From NCBI RefSeq assembly GCF_001445655.1, contig NZ_LNBE01000004.1, forward strand, positions 2,739,218-2,803,217: a stretch of DNA of 64,000 nucleotides. The letters are read 5' to 3'. Positions 25,959 through 36,191 of the stretch are shown here, piece by piece (position 1 is the first letter of the stretch; each line of letters opens with the position of its first letter). A model generated the notes under the pieces. The model worked only from the letters and a program-made list of their open reading frames with translations, was not told the DNA's origin and did not search any database. This stretch comes from Streptomyces roseifaciens (GTDB lineage Bacteria > Actinomycetota > Actinomycetes > Streptomycetales > Streptomycetaceae). Position numbers and translations under genes: made by a program.

Positions 25959-26254
25959 CGGCGCCTCGGGGTCGAGCGAGGCGAACAGGGCGATGCAGCG
26001 GTCGGCGGGCCGGGCCGTGAGCAGGCCCGCGTAGCCGACGAGACCCAGCGCGAGGTGGTCGAGCGTCGCGGCCGCGGACCACTCCAGGCCGGCCGCGGGC
26101 CGGGACCAGTCGTGGCCCGCGCCCGCCTCCAGGACCGCGGAGCAGTGCCCGGCGGCGTCGGTGACCGGCGCGGCCCAGGCGTCGGCGGTACGGGGCGCGG
26201 CGGGGCCGCCGGACGGCGCCGCTTCGGCTGATCGCCGCGGCGGCGGGAACAACA
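25590..26254 (-). CDS. Maleylpyruvate isomerase/DinB-like protein, ends uncertain
   Basis: The minus-strand frame contains a mycothiol-dependent maleylpyruvate isomerase N-terminal (DinB fold) domain: LEWSAAATLDHLALGLVGY, ALLAATVRGAGEG, AMGVRELVLHTDDIARGLG, LLWCTGRTALPGLPRR. The His of the usual metal set is present in TLDHLA and LVLHTDD. The edges given mark the recognisable domain, not proven codons: no good start is visible, with only GTG or TTG candidates further upstream, and the frame stays open past the domain end, across the antisense of the rhomboid-like gene, to 24822. Role unknown; these proteins are thiol-dependent isomerases or transferases. Confidence 0.55.
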
Positions 26255-26458
26255 GGGACGAGCCCCCTGCTTGGCAGGACGAGCCCTGCCCGCGATCCGC
26301 TGCGGCGCTGCCGAGCAGCACGACCCCGCCGCGGCGGCGCGTAACCCCCACCGGTGTATCCGGCGGTGCCGGACCCGCAGGCGGCCCATCGGTCCCGCCC
26401 GCCTGATCGCTCAGAGCGAACGCCGGACAGGCCGGGGAACATCCACGGAGCGGCACGC

Positions 26459-26479
26459 ATTGAGTCGGCATAGCTCAAC
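26459..26479. promoter_or_regulatory. HAIR-like operator (HspR site) upstream of lon
   Basis: ATTGAGT-N7-GCTCAAC matches the HspR inverted repeat CTTGAGT-N7-ACTCAAG in both half-sites and spacing, with one internal mismatch (G for A) and an end difference. It lies 21 nt before the lon ATG. HspR repression of lon is known in Streptomyces lividans, so heat-shock control is expected here. Confidence 0.7.
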
Positions 26480-26500
26480 TTGCCTGCCTAAGGGGAGATC

Positions 26501-28900
<2,400 letters not shown>

Positions 28901-28910
28901 CGCTCGCAAC

Positions 28911-28955
28911 GGCGCGGGGCCCGTACCTCTTCACCAGAGGTACGGGCCCCGCGCC
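28911..28955. terminator. Bidirectional terminator between lon and marR
   Basis: Perfect 20-bp stem (GGCGCGGGGCCCGTACCTCT and complement) with a 5-nt loop, between converging genes. GTTTC follows on the plus strand. Confidence 0.85.
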
Positions 28956-28974
28956 GTTTCGCGTCGTTCCCGGT

Positions 28975-29400
28975 TCAGGTGTGGGTGACGGCCTTGTGCA
29001 GCAGGCCCTGCAGGGCGTCCTGCTCGTCCTGCGACAGCCCGGCCAGCGGCGACTCCCGGGCGAGGAGCTCCATGAGCCGCTCCCGCAGGGCCGCGCCCTC
29101 GTCCGTCAGGACCAGCTGCTTGGCGCGGCGGTCCGTGGGGTGCGGGTGGCGCTCCAGGAGCCCGCGGCCCTCCAGCTTGTCGATGACGAAGGTCGCGTTG
29201 GAGGGCTCGCAGGCCATGCGGTCGGCGAGCTCGCGCATCGTCATCGGGCCGGTCAGCTCCCGCAGGGCCGTGGCCTGGGGCGCGGTGAGGTCCAGCACCG
29301 CCGCGCGGTCGCGCACGTGGTCCGCGATCCGGCGGGCGAGGCCGTTCACCAGGCCGCAGAGCCGCCGCTCGGCGATGACGTGCGCTTCCGGGGTGGTCAT
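28975..29400 (-). CDS. MarR-family transcriptional regulator
   Basis: 141 residues. Winged helix-turn-helix with LDLTAPQATALRELTGPMT, MRELADRMACEPSNATFVI and the wing DKLEGRGLLERHPHPTDRRA; dimerisation helices at both ends. It faces an MBL-fold hydrolase gene across a 120-bp gap that holds a perfect palindrome, so it very likely represses both itself and the hydrolase and is released by a small ligand. Two in-frame starts exist (MTTPEAH and, three codons earlier, MAVMTT); the inner ATG is used. AT-rich gap matches the palindrome. Confidence 0.92.
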   Translation of the reverse strand: MTTPEAHVIAERRLCGLVNGLARRIADHVRDRAAVLDLTAPQATALRELTGPMTMRELADRMACEPSNATFVIDKLEGRGLLERHPHPTDRRAKQLVLTDEGAALRERLMELLARESPLAGLSQDEQDALQGLLHKAVTHT

Positions 29401-29449
29401 GACCGCCATCGTAATCGGAGCCAACTTCATCAAGCAGACAATTTTGCAG

Positions 29450-29464
29450 CTTGAATCATTCAAG
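29450..29464. promoter_or_regulatory. MarR operator candidate
   Basis: Perfect inverted repeat CTTGAAT-C-ATTCAAG in the AT-rich gap between the divergent marR and MBL genes. It is the right size and place for a MarR dimer. A looser partial copy (CAAGTTAGAAGCTTATTG) follows directly. Confidence 0.65.
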
Positions 29465-29522
29465 TTAGAAGCTTATTGTCGTCGATCAAGGAACCCCTGC
29501 GCCACGAAGGACGGAACCACCC

Positions 29523-30380
29523 ATGACCGACGACGCCCGCCTCCACCGCCCGGCCGGCATCCGCTCCCTGCAGCTCGGCGACATCAAGGTCACGTACGTG
29601 CCGGACGGCGCCGGGCAGCTGAGCCCGCGCGGCTGGCTGCCGGACACCACCGACGAGGTGTGGGCGGAGCACCCCGAGTACCTCGACGCGACCGGCAACC
29701 TCGTGGCGAGCATGGGCGGCCTCCTCGTCGAGCACGGCGACCGGGCCCTGCTCATCGACGCCGGGTTCGGCCCCGGCCACCACGCGGCCGAACCCGGCGC
29801 CCCCGTGGGGGAGATCAACGGCGGCGCCCTCCTCGACAACCTCGCCCGGCTCGGCCGCACCCCCGCCGGCATCGAGGCCGTGGCCATAACCCACCTGCAC
29901 GGCGACCACATCGGCTGGTCCGGGCAGCTCGCCGACGCCGGCGCCGTCCACCTCATGAGCGAGCCCGAGTGGGAGCACCGCCACCTCTCCGCGCAGCACG
30001 GCGTGCCCGAGGAGCTCCTCGCCTCCCTGGAGCCCCGCCTGCGCACGGTCGCCGACGGGGAGGAGATCTTCCCCGGCGTCCGCGTCATGCTCACCCCCGG
30101 CCACACCGCGGGCCACTCCGCCTACGTCATCACCGGCGGCGGCCGCCGCCTGATCGCCTTCGGCGACGCCCTGCACTCGCCGGTCCAGATAGCCCACCCC
30201 GAGTGGTCGGCCGTCGTCGACCACGACGCCCGGCAGTCCGCGGACTTCCGCCGGCGCCTGGTGGAGGAGATGGCGGAGCCCGGCACGATCGGCTTCGGCA
30301 TCCACTTCGCGGACGTGGTGTTCGGGCGGGTGCTGCGCGACGCTGCGGGGGTCACGTCGTGGGAGCCCGTCGACGCGTAG
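29523..30380 (+). CDS. MBL-fold metallo-hydrolase
   Basis: 285 residues of the metallo-beta-lactamase superfamily. Zinc motif HLHGDHIGW (HxHxDH), then His in TPGHTAGHSAY, Asp in IAFGDALHSP, and a late His (GIHFAD), which together make a two-zinc site. The N-terminal strands GDIKVTYVPDG and the insert HPEYLDATGNLV are like quinolone/lactone hydrolases of the group. Probably hydrolyses a small ester or lactone; substrate unknown. Divergent MarR and shared palindrome suggest induction by the substrate. The stop codon lies in the first unit of a 36-bp repeat. Confidence 0.9.
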   Translation: MTDDARLHRPAGIRSLQLGDIKVTYVPDGAGQLSPRGWLPDTTDEVWAEHPEYLDATGNLVASMGGLLVEHGDRALLIDAGFGPGHHAAEPGAPVGEINGGALLDNLARLGRTPAGIEAVAITHLHGDHIGWSGQLADAGAVHLMSEPEWEHRHLSAQHGVPEELLASLEPRLRTVADGEEIFPGVRVMLTPGHTAGHSAYVITGGGRRLIAFGDALHSPVQIAHPEWSAVVDHDARQSADFRRRLVEEMAEPGTIGFGIHFADVVFGRVLRDAAGVTSWEPVDA

Positions 30381-30472
30381 GCACGTGAAGGCGGGCAGGC
30401 GCGTAAACACGCGTAAACACGCGTAGGCACGTGAAGGCGCGCAGGCACGCAAACACGCGTAGGCACGTGAAG
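30375..30472. repeat. 36-bp tandem repeat in the gap before the M4 protease
   Basis: Two full 36-bp units (GCGTAGGCACGTGAAGGCG, then GCAGGC and AAACAC) and a partial third, with an extra decamer GCGTAAACAC between the first two. The first unit includes the stop codon of the MBL gene. CACGTG palindromes recur at fixed spacing. It may be slippage or a regulatory array for the protease gene downstream. Confidence 0.7.
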
Positions 30473-30574
30473 AGGCCCCTGCCCCCTTTGCCCCGTTGAC
30501 GGACGCGAACCCCACCGCTTGCATGGTCCCCGACCAAGCTCCGTGACCGACCAGTCACGTTCGGAGGGGGACCT

Positions 30575-33448
30575 TTGCGCAAGACGAAGGCACGTTCGGG
30601 CAGAGCAGGAAGACGGACCATCAAGAGCGGAATACCGGGCGCGGCGGCACTGATCGGTGCCGCCGCGCTCATCGTTTCCGGGGCACCCGCCCAGGCGGCG
30701 GGCGGTGCCGACGGCGGCCCGGCGGAGGTGATCCCGGGCAAGGGAACCGCCACCCCGGCACTCGTGGACGGCATCCGCGAGGCGGCCGCCTCCTCGGGCA
30801 GCGCGGCCGACGCGGCCCGCGGCCACCTCGCCGGCAAGCCCGGCCGCTACCGCATCGCCGAACCGGCCCGCGATCTGAAGCCCGTGCAGACGCTGAACGC
30901 GGGCGCGGCCGAGACCGTGCGGCTGCAGCAGAAGCACCGCGGCGTCGACGTACTGGGCGGCCAGTACGTCGTGCGGATGGAGAAGAAGAACGGCAAGCGC
31001 GTCGTCACCGGCACCTCCGGCAAGTACTTCACCGGGCTCAAGGCCGGCACGCAGGCCGAGGTCGGTGAGCAGCTCGCCGTGGAGCGGGCCGTCGCCGCGA
31101 CCCTGCACGACCTCGCCGGCAACCGCCTCGCCAAGAGCGACGCGGCCCGTGCGAAGGGCGCGGCGCCGCAGCAGGCCCGCTCGCTGTCGGGCACCGCGCG
31201 CGGCCTCGTCGTCGTCCCCAAGGGCCCCGGCGTCCTCACCCAGCACGTCACCGTGCGCGGCACCGACCCGGCCACCGGCCGCCCCGTGCTGCGCGAGGTC
31301 TACATCGACGCCAAGGCCGGCTACCCGGTGCTGCAGTACAGCGGCCTCAAGTCGTTCGGCACCGGCACCGGTGACGCGGCCGCGCTGCGCGACCGGGCCC
31401 GGGGCGCCGCCGCCGGCACGTCCGGGGCCGCCGCCCGCGCCGCCGCCGGCCCGCTCAGCCCCGGCGTGACCGGCTCCGGCGTCAAGTACGACGGGACGAC
31501 CGTCGAGCTCGGTCTGTACAAGGACACCGCCCGCAACGAGTTCGTCATGACGGACCACGCGCGGATGTGGGACTCCAGCAAGAACCTGCTCTCCACCTGG
31601 GACGCGCGCGGCAAGGACGTCGGCGAGGCCAGCGGCCGCTGGCCCGACGGGATCAAGGAGTTCGGCTCCCCGACGCCCTCCTTCGGCAAGGAGGCCACGG
31701 AGGCCGGCGCCGTCGACGCCCACTGGGCCGCCGGCAAGGTCTACGACTACTACAAGAAGGTCCACGGCCGCGACAGCCTGGACGGCCGCGGCATGGCCAT
31801 CAACTCCCTCGTGGGCGTCACCGAGTTCGGCGGGCCGCTGATCAACGCCTTCTGGGACGGCACCAAGATGGTGTACGGCGGCGGCGACGAGGAGTACAAG
31901 ACGCTCTCCGCCGACCTCGACGTCGTCGGCCACGAGATGACGCACGGCGTCGTCGAGAACAGCGCCAACCTCGTCTACGCGGGCCAGTCCGGCGCCCTCA
32001 ACGAGGCCGTCGCCGACTACTTCGGCAACGCCATCGACGCCGACGCCGCCGGCAAGGCCATGGACGACCCGTCCGTGGGCCTGCTCGGCGAGGACCTGTG
32101 CCGGACGAAGTCCCCGCGCGAGTGCGCCTTCCGCGACCTCAACGACGGCCACACCACGTCCAAGAACTTCATCGGTGTCGGCTTCGGCTCCGACGGCGGC
32201 GGCGTGCACCTGAACTCCACCATCTTCTCGGGCGCCCTGTGGGACATCCGCGAGGACGTGGGCCGCACCCTCGCCGACAGGATCGTCTACAAGGCGCTGA
32301 CCGAGTACATGACGCCGCTCGACGGCTTCACCGAGGGCCGTGACGCGGTGATCGCCGCCGCCAAGGCGCTCGGCGTCTCCGGCAAGGACCTGGGAACCGT
32401 CCAGCGCTCCTTCAACGCCCACGGCATCGTGGCCAACTGGGAGCAGGCCCTCGGCGTCGACACCGACCTGCTCTCGCCCAGGCTCAACACCGCCGGCACG
32501 GGCACGGGCGCGGGCGGCGGCTGGTGGGCCGCCTCGCGGTCGAACGACGACGGCTCCGAGGCGTACTCCGTCTGGGCCGGCCGTACGGACGGCAGCGGCT
32601 CGCCGAAGCTGATGAGCCCCAACGACGGGCGCTACCACGTCTACCCGGCCACCGACGGCAAGACGGTCGCCTGGGTCGCCTACAGTGCGACCGGTTCCGA
32701 CGTCCTGACCCGGCCCCTGGCGGGCGGACCGATCAAGAAGGTGTACGGCACCACGACCGGTGGGGTCAACGGCGTGCGCGTCGAGGGCGGCACGGTCGTC
32801 ATCGACATGGCCGACCCCGTCGGCGGCCGGCACGTCGGCTACGTCCGCACCGGCGACAAGCAGCCCACCTGGGTGGACGGCGGCCGCGCCGAGCTGGCCA
32901 CGGCCCTGCCGTCGCTGAGCGGCGGGAAGGTCGCCTACGCCAAGCTCTACCCCGAGGGCGACGACTACGGCGTCGGCACCGAGGTGCTGGACCTCGGGAC
33001 CGGTACCAAGACCCTCATGGGACAGCTGGGCAAGCCCGAGTCCATCGGGCAGACCGGCATCAACGCGACCGGCGTCTTCTGGCTGGCGGACGAGGCGGCC
33101 GGGGACCAGGGGCAGGTGGCCGTGCGGCGCGCCGCGTTCGACGGCACCGGCGTCAAGGACCTCAGCAAGGAGACGGGCGCGGACGCGCTGCACGCCTCCG
33201 ACCTGACGGTCTCCGAGAGCGCGGTGACGGTGACCGCCGAGGTGCCGGACATGACGTACCGCAACGAGACGCTGGCCAAGCTCTGGCAGTTCGCGGCCGA
33301 CGGCTCGTCCCGGGCGCGCGTCTCGTGCAACCGCGGCGAGCAGACCTCGGCCGCCGCGGCCGGCGGCAAGCAGGTGGTCTGGATCGACGGCACCACCGGC
33401 ACCACCGACCTGGTCACCCGCACCCGCCCGGCGGGCACCTGCGGCTGA
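30575..33448 (+). CDS. Secreted M4 family metallopeptidase with C-terminal propeller-like domain
   Basis: 957 residues. Starts at TTG (MRKTKARSGRAGRR) with GGAGGGGG in front; signal peptide ends at AQAAGG. A propeptide with FTP and PepSY regions follows (QKHRGVDVLGGQYVVRM), then the thermolysin-type catalytic domain with DVVGHEMTHGVVE (HExxH) and the third zinc ligand in NEAVADYFGN, and the catalytic His region SDGGGVHLNS. Beyond ~640 lies an extra ~310-residue beta-rich region with WD40/PD40-like repeats (DGRYHVYPATDGKTVAWVAY). Ordinary M4 enzymes are 500-550 residues plus short tails. It is an extracellular zinc endopeptidase; the tail may bind substrate or cell wall. Confidence 0.93.
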   Translation: MRKTKARSGRAGRRTIKSGIPGAAALIGAAALIVSGAPAQAAGGADGGPAEVIPGKGTATPALVDGIREAAASSGSAADAARGHLAGKPGRYRIAEPARDLKPVQTLNAGAAETVRLQQKHRGVDVLGGQYVVRMEKKNGKRVVTGTSGKYFTGLKAGTQAEVGEQLAVERAVAATLHDLAGNRLAKSDAARAKGAAPQQARSLSGTARGLVVVPKGPGVLTQHVTVRGTDPATGRPVLREVYIDAKAGYPVLQYSGLKSFGTGTGDAAALRDRARGAAAGTSGAAARAAAGPLSPGVTGSGVKYDGTTVELGLYKDTARNEFVMTDHARMWDSSKNLLSTWDARGKDVGEASGRWPDGIKEFGSPTPSFGKEATEAGAVDAHWAAGKVYDYYKKVHGRDSLDGRGMAINSLVGVTEFGGPLINAFWDGTKMVYGGGDEEYKTLSADLDVVGHEMTHGVVENSANLVYAGQSGALNEAVADYFGNAIDADAAGKAMDDPSVGLLGEDLCRTKSPRECAFRDLNDGHTTSKNFIGVGFGSDGGGVHLNSTIFSGALWDIREDVGRTLADRIVYKALTEYMTPLDGFTEGRDAVIAAAKALGVSGKDLGTVQRSFNAHGIVANWEQALGVDTDLLSPRLNTAGTGTGAGGGWWAASRSNDDGSEAYSVWAGRTDGSGSPKLMSPNDGRYHVYPATDGKTVAWVAYSATGSDVLTRPLAGGPIKKVYGTTTGGVNGVRVEGGTVVIDMADPVGGRHVGYVRTGDKQPTWVDGGRAELATALPSLSGGKVAYAKLYPEGDDYGVGTEVLDLGTGTKTLMGQLGKPESIGQTGINATGVFWLADEAAGDQGQVAVRRAAFDGTGVKDLSKETGADALHASDLTVSESAVTVTAEVPDMTYRNETLAKLWQFAADGSSRARVSCNRGEQTSAAAAGGKQVVWIDGTTGTTDLVTRTRPAGTCG

Positions 33449-33484
33449 CCCGCACGGCCGGCTCCATCCCCGCGTGACAGCAGT

Positions 33485-33520
33485 ACCGGCCCCCCGGCGC
33501 CGATGTGCCGGGGGCCCGGC
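33485..33520. terminator. Bidirectional terminator
   Basis: GC stem CCGGCCCCCCGGC / GCCGGGGGCCCGG with one mismatch and a short loop, followed by GTCTTTCC. Lies between the convergent M4 protease and GH25 genes. Confidence 0.6.
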
Positions 33521-33550
33521 GTCTTTCCTTGCGGTCCGGCGGGGCGGCCC

Positions 33551-34426
33551 CTAGCCGCTGGCGAGGGCCTGGAGCCGGCTGTACGCGCCGTTGAACCGGT
33601 TGTGGTCACCGACGGTCGGTCCGGTGTCGGTGTACTGCCAGAAGGTGTGATAGCCCCAGCCGGACGGGAGTTCACCGGCGGAGGAGCCGTAGCGCGGCAC
33701 CCACAGGGGGTGGGCGGAGCCGAATCCGCCGTAGTTGCCGGTGCACTGCTTCCACCAGTTGGCCGAGGTGTAGACGACCGCGTCGCGCCCCGTGCGCGCC
33801 TTGTACGCGGAGAAGAAGTCCCTGATCCAGCCGACGAGTGCGCTCGCGCTCATCCCGTAACAGGTGGGGCCGTACGGGTTGTACTCGATGTCCAGGACGC
33901 CCGGCAGCGTCCTGCCGTCCTTGGACCAGCCGCCGCCGTGCGTGGCGAAGTAGACGGCCTGGGCGGCGCCGCCGGAGTTGTCGGGCAGGGCGAAGTGGTA
34001 CGCGCCGCGGATCATGCCGGCGGCGTACGAGCCGTTGTACTGCTGCGCGAAGTACGGGTTGGTGTAGCTCGTGCCCTCGGTCGCCTTGACGTAGGCGAAG
34101 CGGTTCCCGGCGTTCCAGAGGGTGGCCCAGGGGACGTTGCCGTTGTGGCTGGAGACGTCGACCCCTTCGACGGAGGCGGCGGCCCGGGGCGGGGGAGGGG
34201 TGCCGGGACCGGGGTCCTCGTGGGCCCGCAGGGTGGAACCGAGCCAGTCCCGCTCGGGGTGCGCGGGAGGTTTCGCCTCCTGCGCGGCGGCGGGCAGGGC
34301 GAGGAGGCAGAGGGCGGACAGCAGGCCGGACAGGAGGAGGGAGAGAACGGAGAGGGGGGAGGGGGCGCGTAACGCCGTGGGGGATCTGCGGCCCGTGCGG
34401 CCGGATCTGCATCTGAACGCGACCAT
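33551..34426 (-). CDS. Secreted GH25 muramidase (lysozyme)
   Basis: 291 residues, signal peptide in LSLLLSGLLSALCLLALPAAA, then a short linker and the GH25 barrel: VEGVDVSSHNGNVPW (first catalytic Asp), RFAYVKATEGTSY, AGAYHFA-type GAYHFALPD, LPGVLDIEYNP (DxE catalytic pair), VVYTSANWW, WQYTDTG near the end. It cleaves the MurNAc-GlcNAc bond of peptidoglycan outside the cell. No cell-wall-binding domain is attached. ATG chosen (MVAFRCRSG); upstream frame is open but lacks signal features. Confidence 0.92.
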   Translation of the reverse strand: MVAFRCRSGRTGRRSPTALRAPSPLSVLSLLLSGLLSALCLLALPAAAQEAKPPAHPERDWLGSTLRAHEDPGPGTPPPPRAAASVEGVDVSSHNGNVPWATLWNAGNRFAYVKATEGTSYTNPYFAQQYNGSYAAGMIRGAYHFALPDNSGGAAQAVYFATHGGGWSKDGRTLPGVLDIEYNPYGPTCYGMSASALVGWIRDFFSAYKARTGRDAVVYTSANWWKQCTGNYGGFGSAHPLWVPRYGSSAGELPSGWGYHTFWQYTDTGPTVGDHNRFNGAYSRLQALASG

Positions 34427-34653
34427 GGCGTGCCTTCCAGAAGGGTCCGTGGGGGGGGAGTACCGATGACGCGTCGGCGACGCGAGACATTGGTATGGCC
34501 ATGTCATAAATGACGTTATGGGGACGGACGCGCCAGGCATAGGGGGACGCGGTGCTGCCGTTGGTCTAATCCTGCGAAATACTGGCGGAGCTGCGGTGAA
34601 GACCGCGAACGGGAAAAACTTTCAACAACCGGAAACCCGGAGAGGGCCCTGAC

Positions 34654-35148
34654 GTGCACCAGACGACTACCCCGCCCCCCGAGGAGGGCGGGCCGGGCGC
34701 CGCGGACAGCAGAGGTATGGACCAGGCCTACCTCTCCCTGGAACGCGAGCTGGCCGTCTTCCTGCGCCGGGCCCGGGCGTCCTCCGGTGAGATGGCCCGC
34801 GCGGTCCACCCCGAGCTGGAGGCGGCGGCCTACGGCCTCCTCGTCCGCCTGGAGGACGCGGGACAGCAGCGCGCCACGGACCTCGCGGCGTACTTCGGCG
34901 TCGGCAAGGCCACGATGAGCCGCCAGCTGCGCGCCCTGTGCGACCTCGGCCTCGTCACCCGCGAACCGGACCCGGCCGACGGCCGCGCCTCCCTGGTGCG
35001 CATCACCGACGAGGGCCGCGCCCGCTTCACGCGCGTCCGCGACGCCCGCCGCGCGCAGTACGTACGCAAGCTGGCCGACTGGGACCGCGGCGAGGTGGCG
35101 GAACTGGCCCGGCTGCTGCACCAGCTGAACGCGAGCGCGGAGCAGTAA
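34654..35148 (+). CDS. MarR-family transcriptional regulator
   Basis: 164 residues with GTG start after GGAGAGGGCC. The MarR winged helix is seen in EAAAYGLLVRLEDAGQQRA, LAAYFGVGKATMSRQLRAL and the wing LVTREPDPADGRASLV. A ~25-residue Pro/Gly-rich N-terminal tail precedes it. Neighbours are the GH25 gene (divergent, 227 bp) and a PP2C-like gene (convergent). The region upstream carries AT-rich TGACGTTATG and GCGAAATACTGGCGG patches but no clear palindrome. Ligand and target unknown. Confidence 0.9.
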   Translation: MHQTTTPPPEEGGPGAADSRGMDQAYLSLERELAVFLRRARASSGEMARAVHPELEAAAYGLLVRLEDAGQQRATDLAAYFGVGKATMSRQLRALCDLGLVTREPDPADGRASLVRITDEGRARFTRVRDARRAQYVRKLADWDRGEVAELARLLHQLNASAEQ

Positions 35149-35178
35149 GCCACCGGCTCCGGCCGGGGCGGAGGCCCG

Positions 35179-35943
35179 TCAGAGTTCCGCGTACACGGCC
35201 GCCGCGTCGTCGTGCCGCTTGCCCGGCCGCTCGCCCCGCGGGCCCCTCTCCGCGGTCCGTACGCGGTCGATGAGCGCCTGCGGGCCCTCCTTCGCCAGGA
35301 CCGCCAGGCAATCGGTCCAGTCCCCTTCCCGGAAGACCTCGACCCACCGCGCCGCGCCGTCCGTGAGCGCGGCCAGCGCCCGCACCTCCGCCCGCGCGAG
35401 CGAACCCGTCACCGCCCGCGCGGCCACGTCCGGATCCGCCGCCGCCGTGAAGAAGCCGCCCTCCGCGTTGCGCGCGGCATCCGTCACCGGCCCCAGTGCC
35501 CGCAGGTGTTCGATGCGGTCGTCCAGCACGGCCGTCACCGTGCGGGCGGGCGACTCGACGAGCAGTGCGGAGTCGGAGAGTACGAGGTACTCCACGCGCG
35601 CGTCGTCCCACCGCGCCACGACCACCGTGGCCTGCGGCGTGCGCCGGTGCGCGAGGTCGCAGGAGTCGCGGTGGGCGTCCGCCGTACGGGAGATGGCGGC
35701 CGAGAGGCAGCGGGCCAGCGTCAGCTCCCGTTCGGACACGGCCAGTTCGAGGAGCGCACCGCCCAGCCGGGCCGTGAACCAGGGCACTCCGTGCACGCAT
35801 CCGGTCCCTCCGGAGGGCGGCGGCGTCACCCCGTCGAGCAGGACCAGCGCACCGCCCTTACCCGAGGCCGGCAGGGCCACGGATACGAAGTCCTCGTTCG
35901 GGTGCCGGATATCCCCCGGCAGGGTGGCGAGTTCGATGCGCAT
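35179..35943 (-). CDS. PP2C-like phosphatase-fold protein
   Basis: 254 residues resembling Streptomyces PP2C-like proteins. The N-terminus has HPNEDFVSVAL (the first metal Asp region) and VLLDGVTPPPSGGTGC, with the DG pair of PP2C; then helices and strands to ALAALTDGAARWVEVF, the usual second DG motif, and a C-terminal RHDDAAAVYAEL (DD near the end). All three metal motifs are present in order, so a phosphatase is plausible, but the family is divergent. No membrane or signal segment. ATG start. Free-standing gene. Confidence 0.7.
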   Translation of the reverse strand: MRIELATLPGDIRHPNEDFVSVALPASGKGGALVLLDGVTPPPSGGTGCVHGVPWFTARLGGALLELAVSERELTLARCLSAAISRTADAHRDSCDLAHRRTPQATVVVARWDDARVEYLVLSDSALLVESPARTVTAVLDDRIEHLRALGPVTDAARNAEGGFFTAAADPDVAARAVTGSLARAEVRALAALTDGAARWVEVFREGDWTDCLAVLAKEGPQALIDRVRTAERGPRGERPGKRHDDAAAVYAEL

Positions 35944-36068
35944 GGGGCCAGTGTGCCGGATGCCGGAAATCGACGGAGGCACGTGCGCATCCTGTCGGCG
36001 ACCTCCGCGTTGCTTCAGGTGACGTGCTGACCTGGCACGTGTGCGATGAGTGAAGCAGGCCGATTGTC

Positions 36069-36085
36069 AATCTCCCATAGAGATT
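36069..36085. promoter_or_regulatory. Short inverted repeat upstream of the conservon
   Basis: AATCTC-CCATA-GAGATT in an AT-rich patch within the 250-bp gap between the divergent PP2C-like gene and cvnA. Candidate operator only. Confidence 0.3.
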
Positions 36086-36191
36086 CACTCCTTCGAGTGG
36101 CCGGGCGGTCGATGGGCACCCCCGCCCCGCAGAGGTGCTGAAAGGGTCAAATCAGTACCAGGGGTGGGACGAGAAAAGATTGTGAGCACCG

